Below, one piece after another: positions 25,766 through 33,841 of a stretch of 64,000 nucleotides of DNA (its first letter is position 1; the number at the start of each line of letters is the position of its first letter). The position numbers and the translations under genes were made by a program. The stretch comes from Raineya sp964654605 (lineage in GTDB: Bacteria > Bacteroidota > Bacteroidia > Cytophagales > Thermonemataceae), in contig CAZZLW010000069.1 of NCBI GenBank assembly GCA_964654605.1, forward strand, positions 1 to 64,000. The letters are read 5' to 3'. Under the pieces are notes generated by a model that made no database searches, had not been told where the DNA came from, and was given only the letters and a program-made list of their open reading frames with translations.

Positions 25766-27688
25766 ATGCTCACTAAAATCAACACTCTCAGCGGTTACTT
25801 GTACGAGTACCAGAAAAGCGTTGCCAATCCCGAAGATTTTTGGGATAGCGTTGCCCAGCAGTTTTATTGGCGTAAAACTTGGGAAAAAGTTGTAGAATGG
25901 AACTTTGAAACCCTTGATGTCAAGTGGTTTTTGGGTGGAAAGCTCAATATCACCGAAAATATCTTTGAGCGAAACCTTTTTACGCTTGGAGATAAGACGG
26001 CGATTATCTTTGAACCTAACGACCCCAATGAGTCTGTACGCAAACTCACTTACCGAGAGCTTTATGAGGAAGTTTGTCGTTTTGCAAATGTATTGCTTGC
26101 CAATGGAGTTCGTAAAGGCGATAGAGTTGCTATTTATATGCCAATGACTCCCGAAGCGGCAATAGCAATGCTCGCTTGTGCAAGAATTGGAGCTATTCAT
26201 TCGGTAGTGTTTGCGGGTTTTTCGGCAAGTTCTCTAGCAGACCGCATCAATGATGCCCAAGCTAAAATGGTGATTACTTCCGATGGTAATTTCCGAGGGG
26301 CGAAAACCATTGAGGTCAAAGCGGTAGTAGATGAAGCACTGCAAACCTGCAATTCTGTTGAAAAGGTAATTGTTCTCAAACGCACAGGTACCAGTGTGCA
26401 AATGCAAGCAGGCAGAGATATTTGGTGGCACGAAGCAGTGCAAGGAGTGCAGGTGCAAAACAAAGCCGAAGAGATGGACTCCGAAGATATGCTTTTTATT
26501 CTTTACACTTCGGGTTCTACGGGCAAGCCCAAAGGGGTGGTACATACCACAGGCGGCTATATGGTTTATACCGCTTATACCTTCCGAAATGTGTTTCAGT
26601 ACGAGCCCCAAGATATTTTCTGGTGCACGGCTGATGTGGGTTGGGTTACAGGACACTCTTATATTGTATACGGACCGCTTCTGAATGGGGCTACGGTAGT
26701 GATGTTTGAAGGCGTACCTACTTACCCTGATGTAGATAGATTTTGGGCGATAGTAGAAAAACATAAGGTTACGCATCTTTATACTGCCCCTACGGCTATT
26801 CGGGCTTTAATGGCGTATGGCACTGAACCCATAGAAAAGCACGATTTGAGCAGTTTGAAGGTACTGGGTTCGGTAGGAGAGCCTATCAACGAAGAGGCTT
26901 GGCACTGGTACTACAATCATGTAGGGAAGGGGAATTGTCCTGTGGTAGATACTTGGTGGCAGACAGAAACAGGTGGCATTATGATTTCGCCTATTGCAGG
27001 GGTAACCCCTACCAAACCCGGTTATGCGACACTGCCAATGCCCGGTATTCAGCCTGTTATTGTTGATAACGAGGGAAAAGAACTCAAAGGTAATAATGTA
27101 GAAGGTAATTTGTGCATTAAGTTTCCTTGGCCTTCAATGATACGCACTACTTACGGCGACCACGAAAGAGCTGTGAATACCTATTTCAAAACCTTCAAAG
27201 GCTTGTATTTTACAGGTGATGGCGTAAAACGTGATGCTGATGGGTATTATCGTATTTTGGGGCGTGTTGATGATGTTATCAATGTTTCGGGGCATCGTTT
27301 GGGTACTGCCGAAGTAGAAAATGCTATCAATTCGCACCCGCTTGTAATAGAAAGTGCAGTGGTAGGTTATCCTCACGAAATCAAGGGGCAGGGAATTTAT
27401 GCCTATGTTATTTTGGATAGTGCCGCCAGCAACCACGAACCCGAAAAGCTCAAGCAAAGTTTGCTTACTACGGTTACCAAAGTGATAGGTCCTATTGCCA
27501 AACCTGATGTGATTCAGTTTGTTTCGGGCTTGCCCAAAACACGTAGCGGTAAGATTATGCGTAGAATTTTGCGTAAGGTTGCAGAAAAAGATATTTCCAA
27601 CCTCGGTGATACCACTACACTATTAGACCCTGCTGTGGTTGATGAAATCATTGAAGGAGCAGGCTTGCGACAAAGCTCAGCAAAGTAA
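25766..27688 (+). CDS. acs: Acetyl-CoA synthetase (AMP-forming)
   Basis: 640 residues, full length. It activates acetate in two steps via acetyl-AMP to acetyl-CoA in the cytosol. Visible motifs: the P-loop-like YTSGSTGKPKGVVHT, WCTADVGWVTGHSYIVYGPL, the adenine-binding WWQTETGG, YFTGDGVKRDADGYYRILGRVDD, and KTRSGKIMRRIL with K596, the lysine acetylated in regulated Acs enzymes. No deacetylase gene is nearby. It ends in a clear terminator. Its position after a CrbS-like kinase and a receiver suggests regulation by that system; the nuclease gene between them may be recent. Confidence 0.95.
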   Translation: MLTKINTLSGYLYEYQKSVANPEDFWDSVAQQFYWRKTWEKVVEWNFETLDVKWFLGGKLNITENIFERNLFTLGDKTAIIFEPNDPNESVRKLTYRELYEEVCRFANVLLANGVRKGDRVAIYMPMTPEAAIAMLACARIGAIHSVVFAGFSASSLADRINDAQAKMVITSDGNFRGAKTIEVKAVVDEALQTCNSVEKVIVLKRTGTSVQMQAGRDIWWHEAVQGVQVQNKAEEMDSEDMLFILYTSGSTGKPKGVVHTTGGYMVYTAYTFRNVFQYEPQDIFWCTADVGWVTGHSYIVYGPLLNGATVVMFEGVPTYPDVDRFWAIVEKHKVTHLYTAPTAIRALMAYGTEPIEKHDLSSLKVLGSVGEPINEEAWHWYYNHVGKGNCPVVDTWWQTETGGIMISPIAGVTPTKPGYATLPMPGIQPVIVDNEGKELKGNNVEGNLCIKFPWPSMIRTTYGDHERAVNTYFKTFKGLYFTGDGVKRDADGYYRILGRVDDVINVSGHRLGTAEVENAINSHPLVIESAVVGYPHEIKGQGIYAYVILDSAASNHEPEKLKQSLLTTVTKVIGPIAKPDVIQFVSGLPKTRSGKIMRRILRKVAEKDISNLGDTTTLLDPAVVDEIIEGAGLRQSSAK

Positions 27689-27717
27689 ATATACACTTCT
27701 GTTCGCTAATCAATAGT

Positions 27718-27752
27718 AGCAATGGCATCGCAATTAGATGCCATTGCTTTTA
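27718..27752 (+). terminator. acs terminator
   Basis: AGCAATGGCATC (27718-27729), loop of 7, GATGCCATTGCT (27737-27748), then TTTA: a 12-bp intrinsic terminator. MITE copy 1 begins within ten bases of it. Confidence 0.75.
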
Positions 27753-27756
27753 TTTA

Positions 27757-28011
27757 GTCGCTTCTTAAAAAGTCTGTTTGCAGAAAAATCAACGAGTAAC
27801 AATAGAAATTTACTTCCAAAAAAATGAATTTTAAGATGTTTTTTTGGGTTAGAGCGATGAGGTCGCTCATAGCAACATCATCGCTTGCTACGTCTGTGTG
27901 CGTATATCACAAGTTTTTTTGTCATTTTGCTTAATTTTCTTACAAATTTTTTGTATTTTTTTACAAGTAAAATTTTGATTATCAAAAATTAGATACTTGT
28001 TAAGGGACGAC
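27757..28011 (+). mobile_element. MITE copy 1 (about 255 bp)
   Basis: Matches 29555-29811 over its whole length. Terminal sequences are GTCGCTTCTTAAAAAGTC on the left and TAAGGGACGAC on the right, preceded by TA. The right flank is AA rather than TA, so the target repeat or the end has mutated. A central imperfect hairpin at about 27852-27884 (AGCGATGAGGTCGCT) is characteristic. No transposase is encoded. Confidence 0.8.
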
Positions 28012-28066
28012 AAGCACCTGGATAGTCGTTTTATTTGACGTATCTTTATAGCAGGACGCTGAGTAA

Positions 28067-28759
28067 TCATTTATTCAACTGCCATTTTATCCCAAATTTA
28101 GCTCCTTTCAGCAAGTAAGGGTAATCTTGGGAAACAATATTATGTTGAAAGAAATACCCCAAAGTAAGAATACTTTTATCATTTATCTGATAACCTAAAC
28201 TCAAATCCACTTGATAGGTGAGCCTTTTTATGAAAAAGTCTGTATTTATGATAAAAACTTCTTTGAATAAATAAGGACTCTCAATTTGGGAGATAATTTG
28301 ATTTTTTGTAGTTCCCAGTAGCAGAGAAAAAGCAGGAATTAACATCAAGGAACGTTTGGGAATATGAAAATAATAGCTTACTTTCAGAGGGATTTCAATT
28401 TCATTTTTCCAAGCTACCGTTCTAATTCCCTCACCTTTGGTTAGCACTCTATTATCATCATAAAATAGCAAGAATGTCCTTTCGGTGCTATATTCTCGCT
28501 TGGGTGAAAAATGCACTCCTGTTGAAAAACTTAAATTATTTACTACTTTTTCAATTTGAACCTGAAAACCAATTCCATTACCAGCATTATATTGAGTTGT
28601 AAAAGAGGTGTCTATAAAATTAGGAATGATAATTCTTTGTTCTACCGAACTCTGCTTGCTTCGCCTGATGTTCTCCCAAGTCAAATGAGCATTAAAAAAC
28701 CATTTTTGTGCAAATAACTGATGCGATAAAATCCAAAACAAGAAAAAAAGTTTTTTCAT
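28067..28759 (-). CDS. Outer-membrane beta-barrel-like protein, paralogue 1
   Basis: 230 residues: signal peptide (MKKLFFLFWILSHQLFAQ), then about eight amphipathic strands (WFFNAHLTWENI, NGIGFQVQIEKVVNNLSFSTGVHFSPKREYSTER, EIEIPLKVSYYFHIPKRSLMLIPAFSLLLGTT, YQVDLSLGYQINDKSILTLGYFFQHNI, KFGIKWQLNK). It is clearly related to the preceding gene: same spacing of FSTGxxxxPxRxxSxE, EIPLxxxYxF and C-terminal strands. The two genes are 4 bases apart, one operon. Ligand or role is unknown. The pair sits between two MITEs. Confidence 0.7.
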   Translation of the reverse strand: MKKLFFLFWILSHQLFAQKWFFNAHLTWENIRRSKQSSVEQRIIIPNFIDTSFTTQYNAGNGIGFQVQIEKVVNNLSFSTGVHFSPKREYSTERTFLLFYDDNRVLTKGEGIRTVAWKNEIEIPLKVSYYFHIPKRSLMLIPAFSLLLGTTKNQIISQIESPYLFKEVFIINTDFFIKRLTYQVDLSLGYQINDKSILTLGYFFQHNIVSQDYPYLLKGAKFGIKWQLNK

Positions 28760-28763
28760 AAAA

Positions 28764-29495
28764 TTATTTCTTTTTGAACAAAGATTTAAGTTTAGAAGAG
28801 TTTATTTGATAGGCTACGCGAACTCCCGATGTAAAATAAGGTTCTTCCCATTCGGCATTTCCGAAAGGTAGTAGGGTTTGAGAAAAATATCTGATGGATA
28901 TAAAATTATCTTCTTTGAACTTGTAAGATAAATTAATACCAAAACTGGGGCTATATCTTTGTAAAAAACCTTCGTACTGGTTGTAAAAACTACCTCGTAC
29001 AGATGGTGAGTCAACTTGAAGGTAATATCTTTTCCCTAAACCCAGATTTATTCCTATGGTAGGGGTTAGCTCAAGCCTTGATTGAAAAAAATTAAAGCTA
29101 TACCCCCAGTGTAGCGGTATTTCTATTTCTGGTTTTAATATGTAGTCTATATTTCCAATTTCAACCAAACGACCGGCGAAAACTAAATCGTTTTCAAATG
29201 ATATTTTTCTTTGAGGTATGTAATAAAGTCCCGTTGAAAATATCCAGTGTTTAGAAAGTTTTTTCTCTGCCAAAATGCCAAACGATACTCCTCTACTTCC
29301 TTTTACAATAGGAACCGCTTCAATTCTTGTGCTGTCATTCAATCGGAAGCCTCTCACAACACAGCCATCACAACCTTCAAAATCGCTTCTTACTCGCTCA
29401 TACGAAAATTGAAGCCCCAAACGCCAGTCTTGTGAGTTTGCTTTGAACACAAACAAGACAACTACTAAAATGCTTGTTAAAAGACTTTTTTTCAT
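28764..29495 (-). CDS. Outer-membrane beta-barrel-like protein, paralogue 2
   Basis: 243 residues with a signal peptide (MKKSLLTSILVVVLFVFKANSQ). Barrel-type strands follow (WRLGLQFSYERV, GVSFGILAEKKLSKHWIFSTGLYYIPQRKISFEN, EIEIPLHWGYSFNF, LELTPTIGINLGLG, FGINLSYKFKEDNFISIRYFSQTLL, TSGVRVAYQINSSK). A CDGC pair near the N-terminus could form a disulfide. It shares its plan with the gene just downstream, so the pair arose by tandem duplication. A well-placed promoter precedes it. No family name can be given with confidence. Confidence 0.7.
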   Translation of the reverse strand: MKKSLLTSILVVVLFVFKANSQDWRLGLQFSYERVRSDFEGCDGCVVRGFRLNDSTRIEAVPIVKGSRGVSFGILAEKKLSKHWIFSTGLYYIPQRKISFENDLVFAGRLVEIGNIDYILKPEIEIPLHWGYSFNFFQSRLELTPTIGINLGLGKRYYLQVDSPSVRGSFYNQYEGFLQRYSPSFGINLSYKFKEDNFISIRYFSQTLLPFGNAEWEEPYFTSGVRVAYQINSSKLKSLFKKK

Positions 29496-29514
29496 ATTTA
29501 CACCATTCTAATTG

Positions 29515-29545
29515 CAAAAGTAAAAAAGGTTTTCCTACAAGCAAA
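29515..29545 (-). promoter_or_regulatory. Promoter of the paralogous barrel operon
   Basis: On the minus strand: TTTG (29545-29542), 19 bases, TACTTTTG (29522-29515), 20 bases before ATG 29495. The -33 box ends 10 bases from MITE copy 2, so the insertion left the promoter intact. Confidence 0.65.
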
Positions 29546-29554
29546 ATCTATGTA

Positions 29555-29811
29555 GTCGTCCCTTAAAAAGTCCGTTTAGAAAAAATTAAAGAACAACAAT
29601 AGAAATTTCCTTCCAAAAAAGTGAATTTTAAGATGTTTTTTTCGGGCTTAGAGCGATGATGTCGCTTAGAGCGACATCATCGCTTGCTACCTCTGTGTGC
29701 GTATATCGCAAGTTTTTTGTCATTTTGCTTAATTTTCTTGCAAATTTTTTTGCGTTTTTTTACGAATAAAATTTTGATTATCAAACTATTAGACACTTTT
29801 TAAGGGACGAC
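29555..29811 (+). mobile_element. MITE copy 2 (257 bp)
   Basis: Terminal inverted repeats GTCGTCCCTTAAAAAGTC (left) and ACTTTTTAAGGGACGAC (right), flanked on both sides by TA, the expected target duplication. A perfect 15-bp central hairpin (AGCGATGATGTCGCT at 29652-29666, loop TAG) and no coding sequence define it as a miniature element. Its right end matches the IS5-like element end at 123-138. It lies in the same orientation as copy 1. Confidence 0.85.
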
Positions 29812-30040
29812 TATCATAATCACCATCTTCTTGCTTGATTGCTTCCCTTTTAACAAAATTTAAAATCGCCTTATTTTGCAGAGAAATGGCAAATTTGCTT
29901 GCAAACTTGTCAAAAGATGTATCCATAGAGTATATTACTTCATTCCTGTTATCATTAAAATCCTTATCTAAATTAATCTTTTGACGGCGGCTATAAAAAG
30001 TAAAAACTAACAGACACGATAAAAAAGATATTACTCTCAT
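29789..30040 (-). pseudogene. Secreted-protein gene truncated by a MITE
   Basis: From ATG 30040 the frame gives a signal-like start (MRVISFLSCLLVFTFYS) and then DTSFDKFASKFAISLQNKAILNFVKREAIKQEDGDYD. The last seven or eight residues before the stop are encoded by the MITE terminus, so the real 3' part has been lost. The FAxxFAxxLxNKxxLxFVKxEAxKxxDGDYD pattern resembles the N-terminal region of a larger Bacteroidota secreted protein family as I recall it. The gene is preceded by the same leader module as the genes at 12738 and 14395. No remnant of its 3' part is visible beyond the MITE. Confidence 0.65.
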
Positions 30041-30140
30041 TTTTTTAAAAACTTTAAGATGGAAAAATAAAACTCGAAATTTTGAGCTCAAAAATTTCTT
30101 GGTGCAATTCTACAACGGATACAAACTTTTTTCAAAATTT
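30041..30140 (-). repeat. Third copy of the promoter-leader module (inverted)
   Basis: The reverse complement matches copies A and B from the A-tract units through TTGCACCAAGAAATTTTTGAG to TTCCA(C/T)CTTAAA. Only about two A-tract units are present here, against four or more in A and B. A promoter is kept at identical spacing: TTTG (30136-30133), 20 bases, TAGAATTG (30112-30105). Confidence 0.82.
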
Positions 30141-30215
30141 TTTCAAAAGTTGTACTTTTTTAATAAAATTATGGTATTTTAATGAGTTAAAAAACTTCTT
30201 TTTGTGTAAATTTAG

Positions 30216-30248
30216 TTTGTAATTTTATTTTGAAAACCCCTATTTTTG
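30216..30248 (+). promoter_or_regulatory. Promoter of ispD
   Basis: TTTG (30216-30219), 21 bases, TATTTTTG (30241-30248); ATG 30269 follows after 20 bases. It supports that start rather than the in-frame TTG at 30230, which would lie upstream of the transcription start. Confidence 0.6.
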
Positions 30249-30268
30249 CATTTTACAAAACAGTTTTT

Positions 30269-30949
30269 ATGAAGATAGCTCTTATTGTTGCGGGGGGTAG
30301 CGGGAAGCGTATGGGAAGCGATATACCCAAACAATTCTTGGAAATAGCAGGAAAGCCTATTTTATTGCATACACTTACTATTTTTGAAAAAATCTGCGGG
30401 CAAATTGCCTTGGTTTTACCCCAAAGAGAATTTGATACTTGGCAAGATATTTGTCAAAAATATCATTACACGCTCAAAGGCTGTTTGGTGGCAGGCGGCG
30501 AAACTCGCTATCAGTCTGTAAAAAATGGTTTGCGGTGTATGATAGAGCAAAATTTTGCAGAGGATAGTTTAGTAGCCATTCACGATGGGGTGCGTCCGTT
30601 TGTCAAGCCCGAAGTCATTGAAAAAAGTTTTGAAATAGCACAAAAAAATGGTTCGGCGGTGGCTTCGGTGCCGCTCAAAGATTCTATTCGCTTGCTGAAA
30701 AACTCATTAGAACAGAGCGAAACTGTACCTCGTGAGCAGTTCCGACTTATCCAAACCCCACAAACTTTTTTACTCGGCAAAATTTGGCAAGCCTTTCAGC
30801 AAGTACCCGATAGTCCCAATATCACTGATGATGCTTCGGTATTTGAGCAGGCGGGCTTTTCGGTTACGCTTATAGAAGGAAACTACGAAAACATAAAGAT
30901 TACCACTCCTGAAGATTTGCTATGGGCAGAAATTTTAGCAAAAAAATAA
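30269..30949 (+). CDS. ispD: 2-C-methyl-D-erythritol 4-phosphate cytidylyltransferase
   Basis: 226 residues. Third enzyme of the non-mevalonate isoprenoid pathway, joining CTP with MEP to give CDP-ME in the cytosol. Motifs: the nucleotide-binding IVAGGSGKRMGSDIPKQFLEI at the N-terminus, VAGGETRYQSVKNGL, IHDGVRPFV, SVPLKDSIR, IQTPQTF and NIKITTPEDLLWAE at the end. Start chosen from the promoter and the family's usual N-terminus. It has its own promoter and stands alone; the next promoter begins 8 bases past its stop. Confidence 0.95.
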   Translation: MKIALIVAGGSGKRMGSDIPKQFLEIAGKPILLHTLTIFEKICGQIALVLPQREFDTWQDICQKYHYTLKGCLVAGGETRYQSVKNGLRCMIEQNFAEDSLVAIHDGVRPFVKPEVIEKSFEIAQKNGSAVASVPLKDSIRLLKNSLEQSETVPREQFRLIQTPQTFLLGKIWQAFQQVPDSPNITDDASVFEQAGFSVTLIEGNYENIKITTPEDLLWAEILAKK

Positions 30950-30956
30950 AAAAAAA

Positions 30957-30988
30957 TTTGGACAATAATTTTCTTTTCCGTATATTTG
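30957..30988 (+). promoter_or_regulatory. Promoter of the tRNA-Trp-secE-nusG transcription unit
   Basis: TTTG (30957-30960), exactly 20 bases, TATATTTG (30981-30988), a full consensus match. The tRNA begins 26 bases downstream. Confidence 0.75.
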
Positions 30989-31014
30989 CACTCCATTTGT
31001 AAAAGTGTCTTTTT

Positions 31015-31085
31015 ACGGGTGTAGTTCAAGGGTAGAATAGCGGTCTCCAAAACCGTTGATGGGAGTTCGAATCTCTCCACCCGTG
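31015..31085 (+). tRNA. tRNA-Trp (anticodon CCA)
   Basis: Acceptor ACGGGTG (31015-31021) pairs with CACCCGT (31078-31084). The anticodon loop CTCCAAA is closed by GCGGT/ACCGT, and the T-loop GTTCGAATC is standard. The 3' CCA is not encoded. It lies directly upstream of secE, a common Bacteroidota arrangement, and shares the promoter. Confidence 0.95.
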
Positions 31086-31100
31086 CAAACATAGAAAAAA

Positions 31101-31310
31101 ATGGCAAATTTTGTAGCAAAAGTAAGAAATTTTTTAGCCGAATCGTATGATGAGCTGGTGCATAAAGTTACTTGGCTCAAATATAGCACTTTGCAAAATC
31201 AGACGATTTTGGTGCTAGTTGCGTCTTTGATTTTTGCCTTGATTATTGGTTTTGTGATAGATAAGGGCTTAGAAGAAGGGCTTAAAATGTGGTACAAAAG
31301 TACCAAGTAA
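31101..31310 (+). CDS. secE: Preprotein translocase subunit SecE
   Basis: 69 residues, the short bacterial form with one membrane helix (TILVLVASLIFALIIGFVIDKGLE). The amphipathic N-terminus has the family's ELxKVTWPxxxE-like segment (YDELVHKVTWLKYSTLQ). SecE clamps SecY in the protein-export channel of the inner membrane. It is located between tRNA-Trp and nusG as in most bacteria. Confidence 0.93.
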   Translation: MANFVAKVRNFLAESYDELVHKVTWLKYSTLQNQTILVLVASLIFALIIGFVIDKGLEEGLKMWYKSTK

Positions 31311-31344
31311 TATTGCAAATAGGATTCTATAAATTGAATTGGCA

Positions 31345-31935
31345 ATGAGTAGCAAGCTAAATTGGTATGTATTGCGAGCAGTGGCAGGGCAAGAAAAAAA
31401 AGTAAAAAGTTATATTGATAACGAAATTGCTCGCCAAAAATTGCAGGAATACGTACCACAGGTGCTTATTCCCACTGAAAAAGTGTATGAAGTTCGTAAT
31501 GGCAAGAAGAAAGTAAGGGAAAAGACCTTTTTCCCTGGCTATATTTTAGTGTATGCCGATCTTTCTCACGGAGAGGCTCTACATACACTTAAAAACGTAC
31601 CCGGCGTTTTAGGTTTTTTGGAAGGTACTGCACGCGAAGACGAAACAGACACACAAGGCAAAAAAGGCTATACAAAAATGCCTACTCCTTTACGGCAATC
31701 GGAAGTAAATAGAATTTTGGGCAGGGTAGATGAGGAGGAGGAAAGTGCCGTGAAGACAGAAGCCTCTTTCATCATAGGCGAACACGTAAGAGTAATAGAC
31801 GGACCTTTCAGTGGTTTTGATGCCGTAGTAGAGCAAGTGTATGATGAAAGAAAAAAATTAGATGTAATGGTAAAAGTTTTTGGTAGAAGCACCCCTTTGG
31901 AGTTGAGTTATACACAGGTAGAAAAGTTAGATTAA
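31345..31935 (+). CDS. nusG: Transcription termination/antitermination protein NusG
   Basis: 196 residues from ATG 31345; the open frame includes an upstream TTG at 31339 that is less likely. An N-terminal NGN domain (WYVLRAVAGQEKKVKSYID ... KKVREKTFFPGYILVYADL ... VPGVLGFL) binds RNA polymerase. A C-terminal KOW domain (FIIGEHVRVIDGPFSGFDAVVEQV) contacts Rho or ribosomal protein S10. An acidic linker (DEEEESAV) joins them. It lies downstream of secE and upstream of the L11 gene after a 169-base spacer. Confidence 0.95.
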   Translation: MSSKLNWYVLRAVAGQEKKVKSYIDNEIARQKLQEYVPQVLIPTEKVYEVRNGKKKVREKTFFPGYILVYADLSHGEALHTLKNVPGVLGFLEGTAREDETDTQGKKGYTKMPTPLRQSEVNRILGRVDEEEESAVKTEASFIIGEHVRVIDGPFSGFDAVVEQVYDERKKLDVMVKVFGRSTPLELSYTQVEKLD

Positions 31936-32104
31936 ATCTAAGGTTCAAAGTTTTTGAAGTTCAAAGTTAGCTTCAAACCTTTAACCTCAAACTCAAAAAA
32001 GCCTCTCGCTTCCATAAAATATAAATGTTACGCACAGCTTGTTGAGGTTCGCTTCCAAACCGATAGCAACAAGCCCGAAACAAAAACAAAAAAATATAAA
32101 GACA

Positions 32105-32551
32105 ATGGCAAAAGAAGTAGCAGGATACCTCAAACTGCAAGTAAAAGGCGGACAGGCAAACCCTTCGCCTCCTATCGGACCTGCTTTGGGTTCAAAGGGT
32201 ATCAATATTATGGAGTTCTGCAAGCAGTTCAATGCCCGTACCCAAGACAAGCAAGGTCAGGTATTACCTGTACTCATTACGTATTACACCGATAAGTCTT
32301 TTGATTTTATCGTAAAAACACCTCCTACGGCTGTTTTACTCAAAGACTTACTCAAGAAGCAAACAGGTTCGGCAGAGCCTAATCGTAAAAAAATCGGTTC
32401 AGTTACTTGGGACCAAATCAAGCAAGTAGCTGAAATAAAAATGCCCGATTTGAATTGCTTCACCATAGAATCGGCTATGCGTATGGTAGCAGGTACAGCT
32501 CGCAGTTTAGGAATTACCGTAACAGGCAAAGCTCCTTGGGACAACAACTAA
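32105..32551 (+). CDS. rplK: 50S ribosomal protein L11
   Basis: 148 residues from ATG 32105 (MAKEVAGYLKLQVKGGQANPSPPIGPALG), an unmistakable L11 start; the longer open frame upstream is spacer. L11 forms the GTPase-associated centre with 23S rRNA. The Pro-rich N-terminal domain and the RNA-binding C-terminal part (MRMVAGTARSLGITVTG) are complete. It is the substrate of PrmA, encoded at 54659. Confidence 0.97.
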   Translation: MAKEVAGYLKLQVKGGQANPSPPIGPALGSKGINIMEFCKQFNARTQDKQGQVLPVLITYYTDKSFDFIVKTPPTAVLLKDLLKKQTGSAEPNRKKIGSVTWDQIKQVAEIKMPDLNCFTIESAMRMVAGTARSLGITVTGKAPWDNN

Positions 32552-32564
32552 AACCGCAAACACA

Positions 32565-33257
32565 ATGGGAAAACTCACGAAAAATAGAAAGGCGGCACTC
32601 GCTAAATACGATAATACCAAAAGCTACTCTTTGGTGGATGCGGCAAAAATCTTAAAAGACATCACTTTCACCAAGTTCGATGCCTCGGTGGATATTGATA
32701 TCCGCCTCGGCGTAGATCCTCGTAAGTCAGACCAAATGGTGAGAGGGGTGGTTGCGTTGCCTCACGGAGTAGGAAAAGATGTACGCGTACTCGTACTCTG
32801 CCCGCCTGATAAGGAAGACGAAGCCAAAGCCGCTGGCGCCGACTATGTTGGTATGGACGAATATATCGCCAAAATTGAAGGTGGCTGGACAGATATTGAT
32901 GTGATTATCACCACCCCTACGGCTATGGCAAAAGTAGGACGTTTGGGAAAAATCTTAGGTCCTCGCGGACTTATGCCTAATCCCAAGTCTGGTACCGTAA
33001 CTATGGAGATTGGTAAGGCTGTCAAGGAAGTAAAAGCTGGTAAAATTGATTTCAAAGTGGATAAAACAGGTATTATTCACACTTCCATTGGCAAAATCTC
33101 TTTTTCTCCTGAAAAAATTGCTGAAAATGCAATGGAACTCATCAATGTAGTACAAAAGCTCAAGCCTGCTTCTGCAAAAGGTACTTACATTAAGTCTATA
33201 TCGCTTTCTTCTACGATGAGTCCGGGTGTTAGTATTGATAAAACTACTGTAATCTAA
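32565..33257 (+). CDS. rplA: 50S ribosomal protein L1
   Basis: 230 residues, normal length. Typical segments are IRLGVDPRKSDQMVRGVVALPHGVGK, GLMPNPKSGTVT and the C-terminal STMSPGVSID. L1 forms the stalk at the E site and in many bacteria represses its own operon by binding the L11 leader. Its TAA overlaps the L10 start by one base (TAATG), so L10 is translationally coupled. Confidence 0.97.
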   Translation: MGKLTKNRKAALAKYDNTKSYSLVDAAKILKDITFTKFDASVDIDIRLGVDPRKSDQMVRGVVALPHGVGKDVRVLVLCPPDKEDEAKAAGADYVGMDEYIAKIEGGWTDIDVIITTPTAMAKVGRLGKILGPRGLMPNPKSGTVTMEIGKAVKEVKAGKIDFKVDKTGIIHTSIGKISFSPEKIAENAMELINVVQKLKPASAKGTYIKSISLSSTMSPGVSIDKTTVI

Positions 33258-33790
33258 TGACAAGAGAGGAAAAAACTGCTATCATTGAGGAGTTGAAAGA
33301 AAAGTTCGCAAATACTCCTTATTTCTATATCGTTGATGCCAGCGGATTTTCAGTAGCAAAGGACAACGACTTGCGTAGAGCCTGCTTCAATGCCCAAATT
33401 GAGTACCGAGTAATAAAAAATTCGCTTATCAAGAAGGCATTAGAGGCTTTGGATACAGACTACAAGCCTTTTGTAGATGAAAAAGTTTTGAAAGGTTATT
33501 CAGGAGTAATGTTTTCTGATACAGGCAATAAGCCTGCTCGCCTTATCAAGGATTTCAGAAAGAAAAATAACACTGAAAAACCTATCATCAAAGGTGCTTC
33601 TATTGATACCTCGCTCTTTATAGGCGACCACCAGTTAGAGGCTCTTTGCAATGTTAAATCTAAGGCTGAACTCTTGGGAGAAGTTATCGGCTTGTTGCAA
33701 TCGCCTATGTCAAATCTCATTGGGGCTTTGCAGGGGCAAGGCGGCAAAATTGCTGGTATTCTCAAAACTTTGGAAGAAAAGAAATCCTAA
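33257..33790 (+). CDS. rplJ: 50S ribosomal protein L10
   Basis: 177 residues. The N-terminal rRNA-binding domain (MTREEKTAIIEELKEKFANTPYFYIVDASG, RVIKNSLIKKALE) and the C-terminal helix that docks L7/L12 dimers (GGKIAGILKTLEEKKS) are present. It begins on the last base of the rplA stop codon. It is followed by rplL after 51 bases. Confidence 0.96.
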   Translation: MTREEKTAIIEELKEKFANTPYFYIVDASGFSVAKDNDLRRACFNAQIEYRVIKNSLIKKALEALDTDYKPFVDEKVLKGYSGVMFSDTGNKPARLIKDFRKKNNTEKPIIKGASIDTSLFIGDHQLEALCNVKSKAELLGEVIGLLQSPMSNLIGALQGQGGKIAGILKTLEEKKS

Positions 33791-33841
33791 TTTTTCACAA
33801 AAAACCTTGTACTTGTTTTTCAAATTAAATTCATACAAATT

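Noticed and set aside
27888..28070. 60-residue minus-strand frame downstream of acs
   Set aside because: It lies inside MITE copy 1 and has no coding character.
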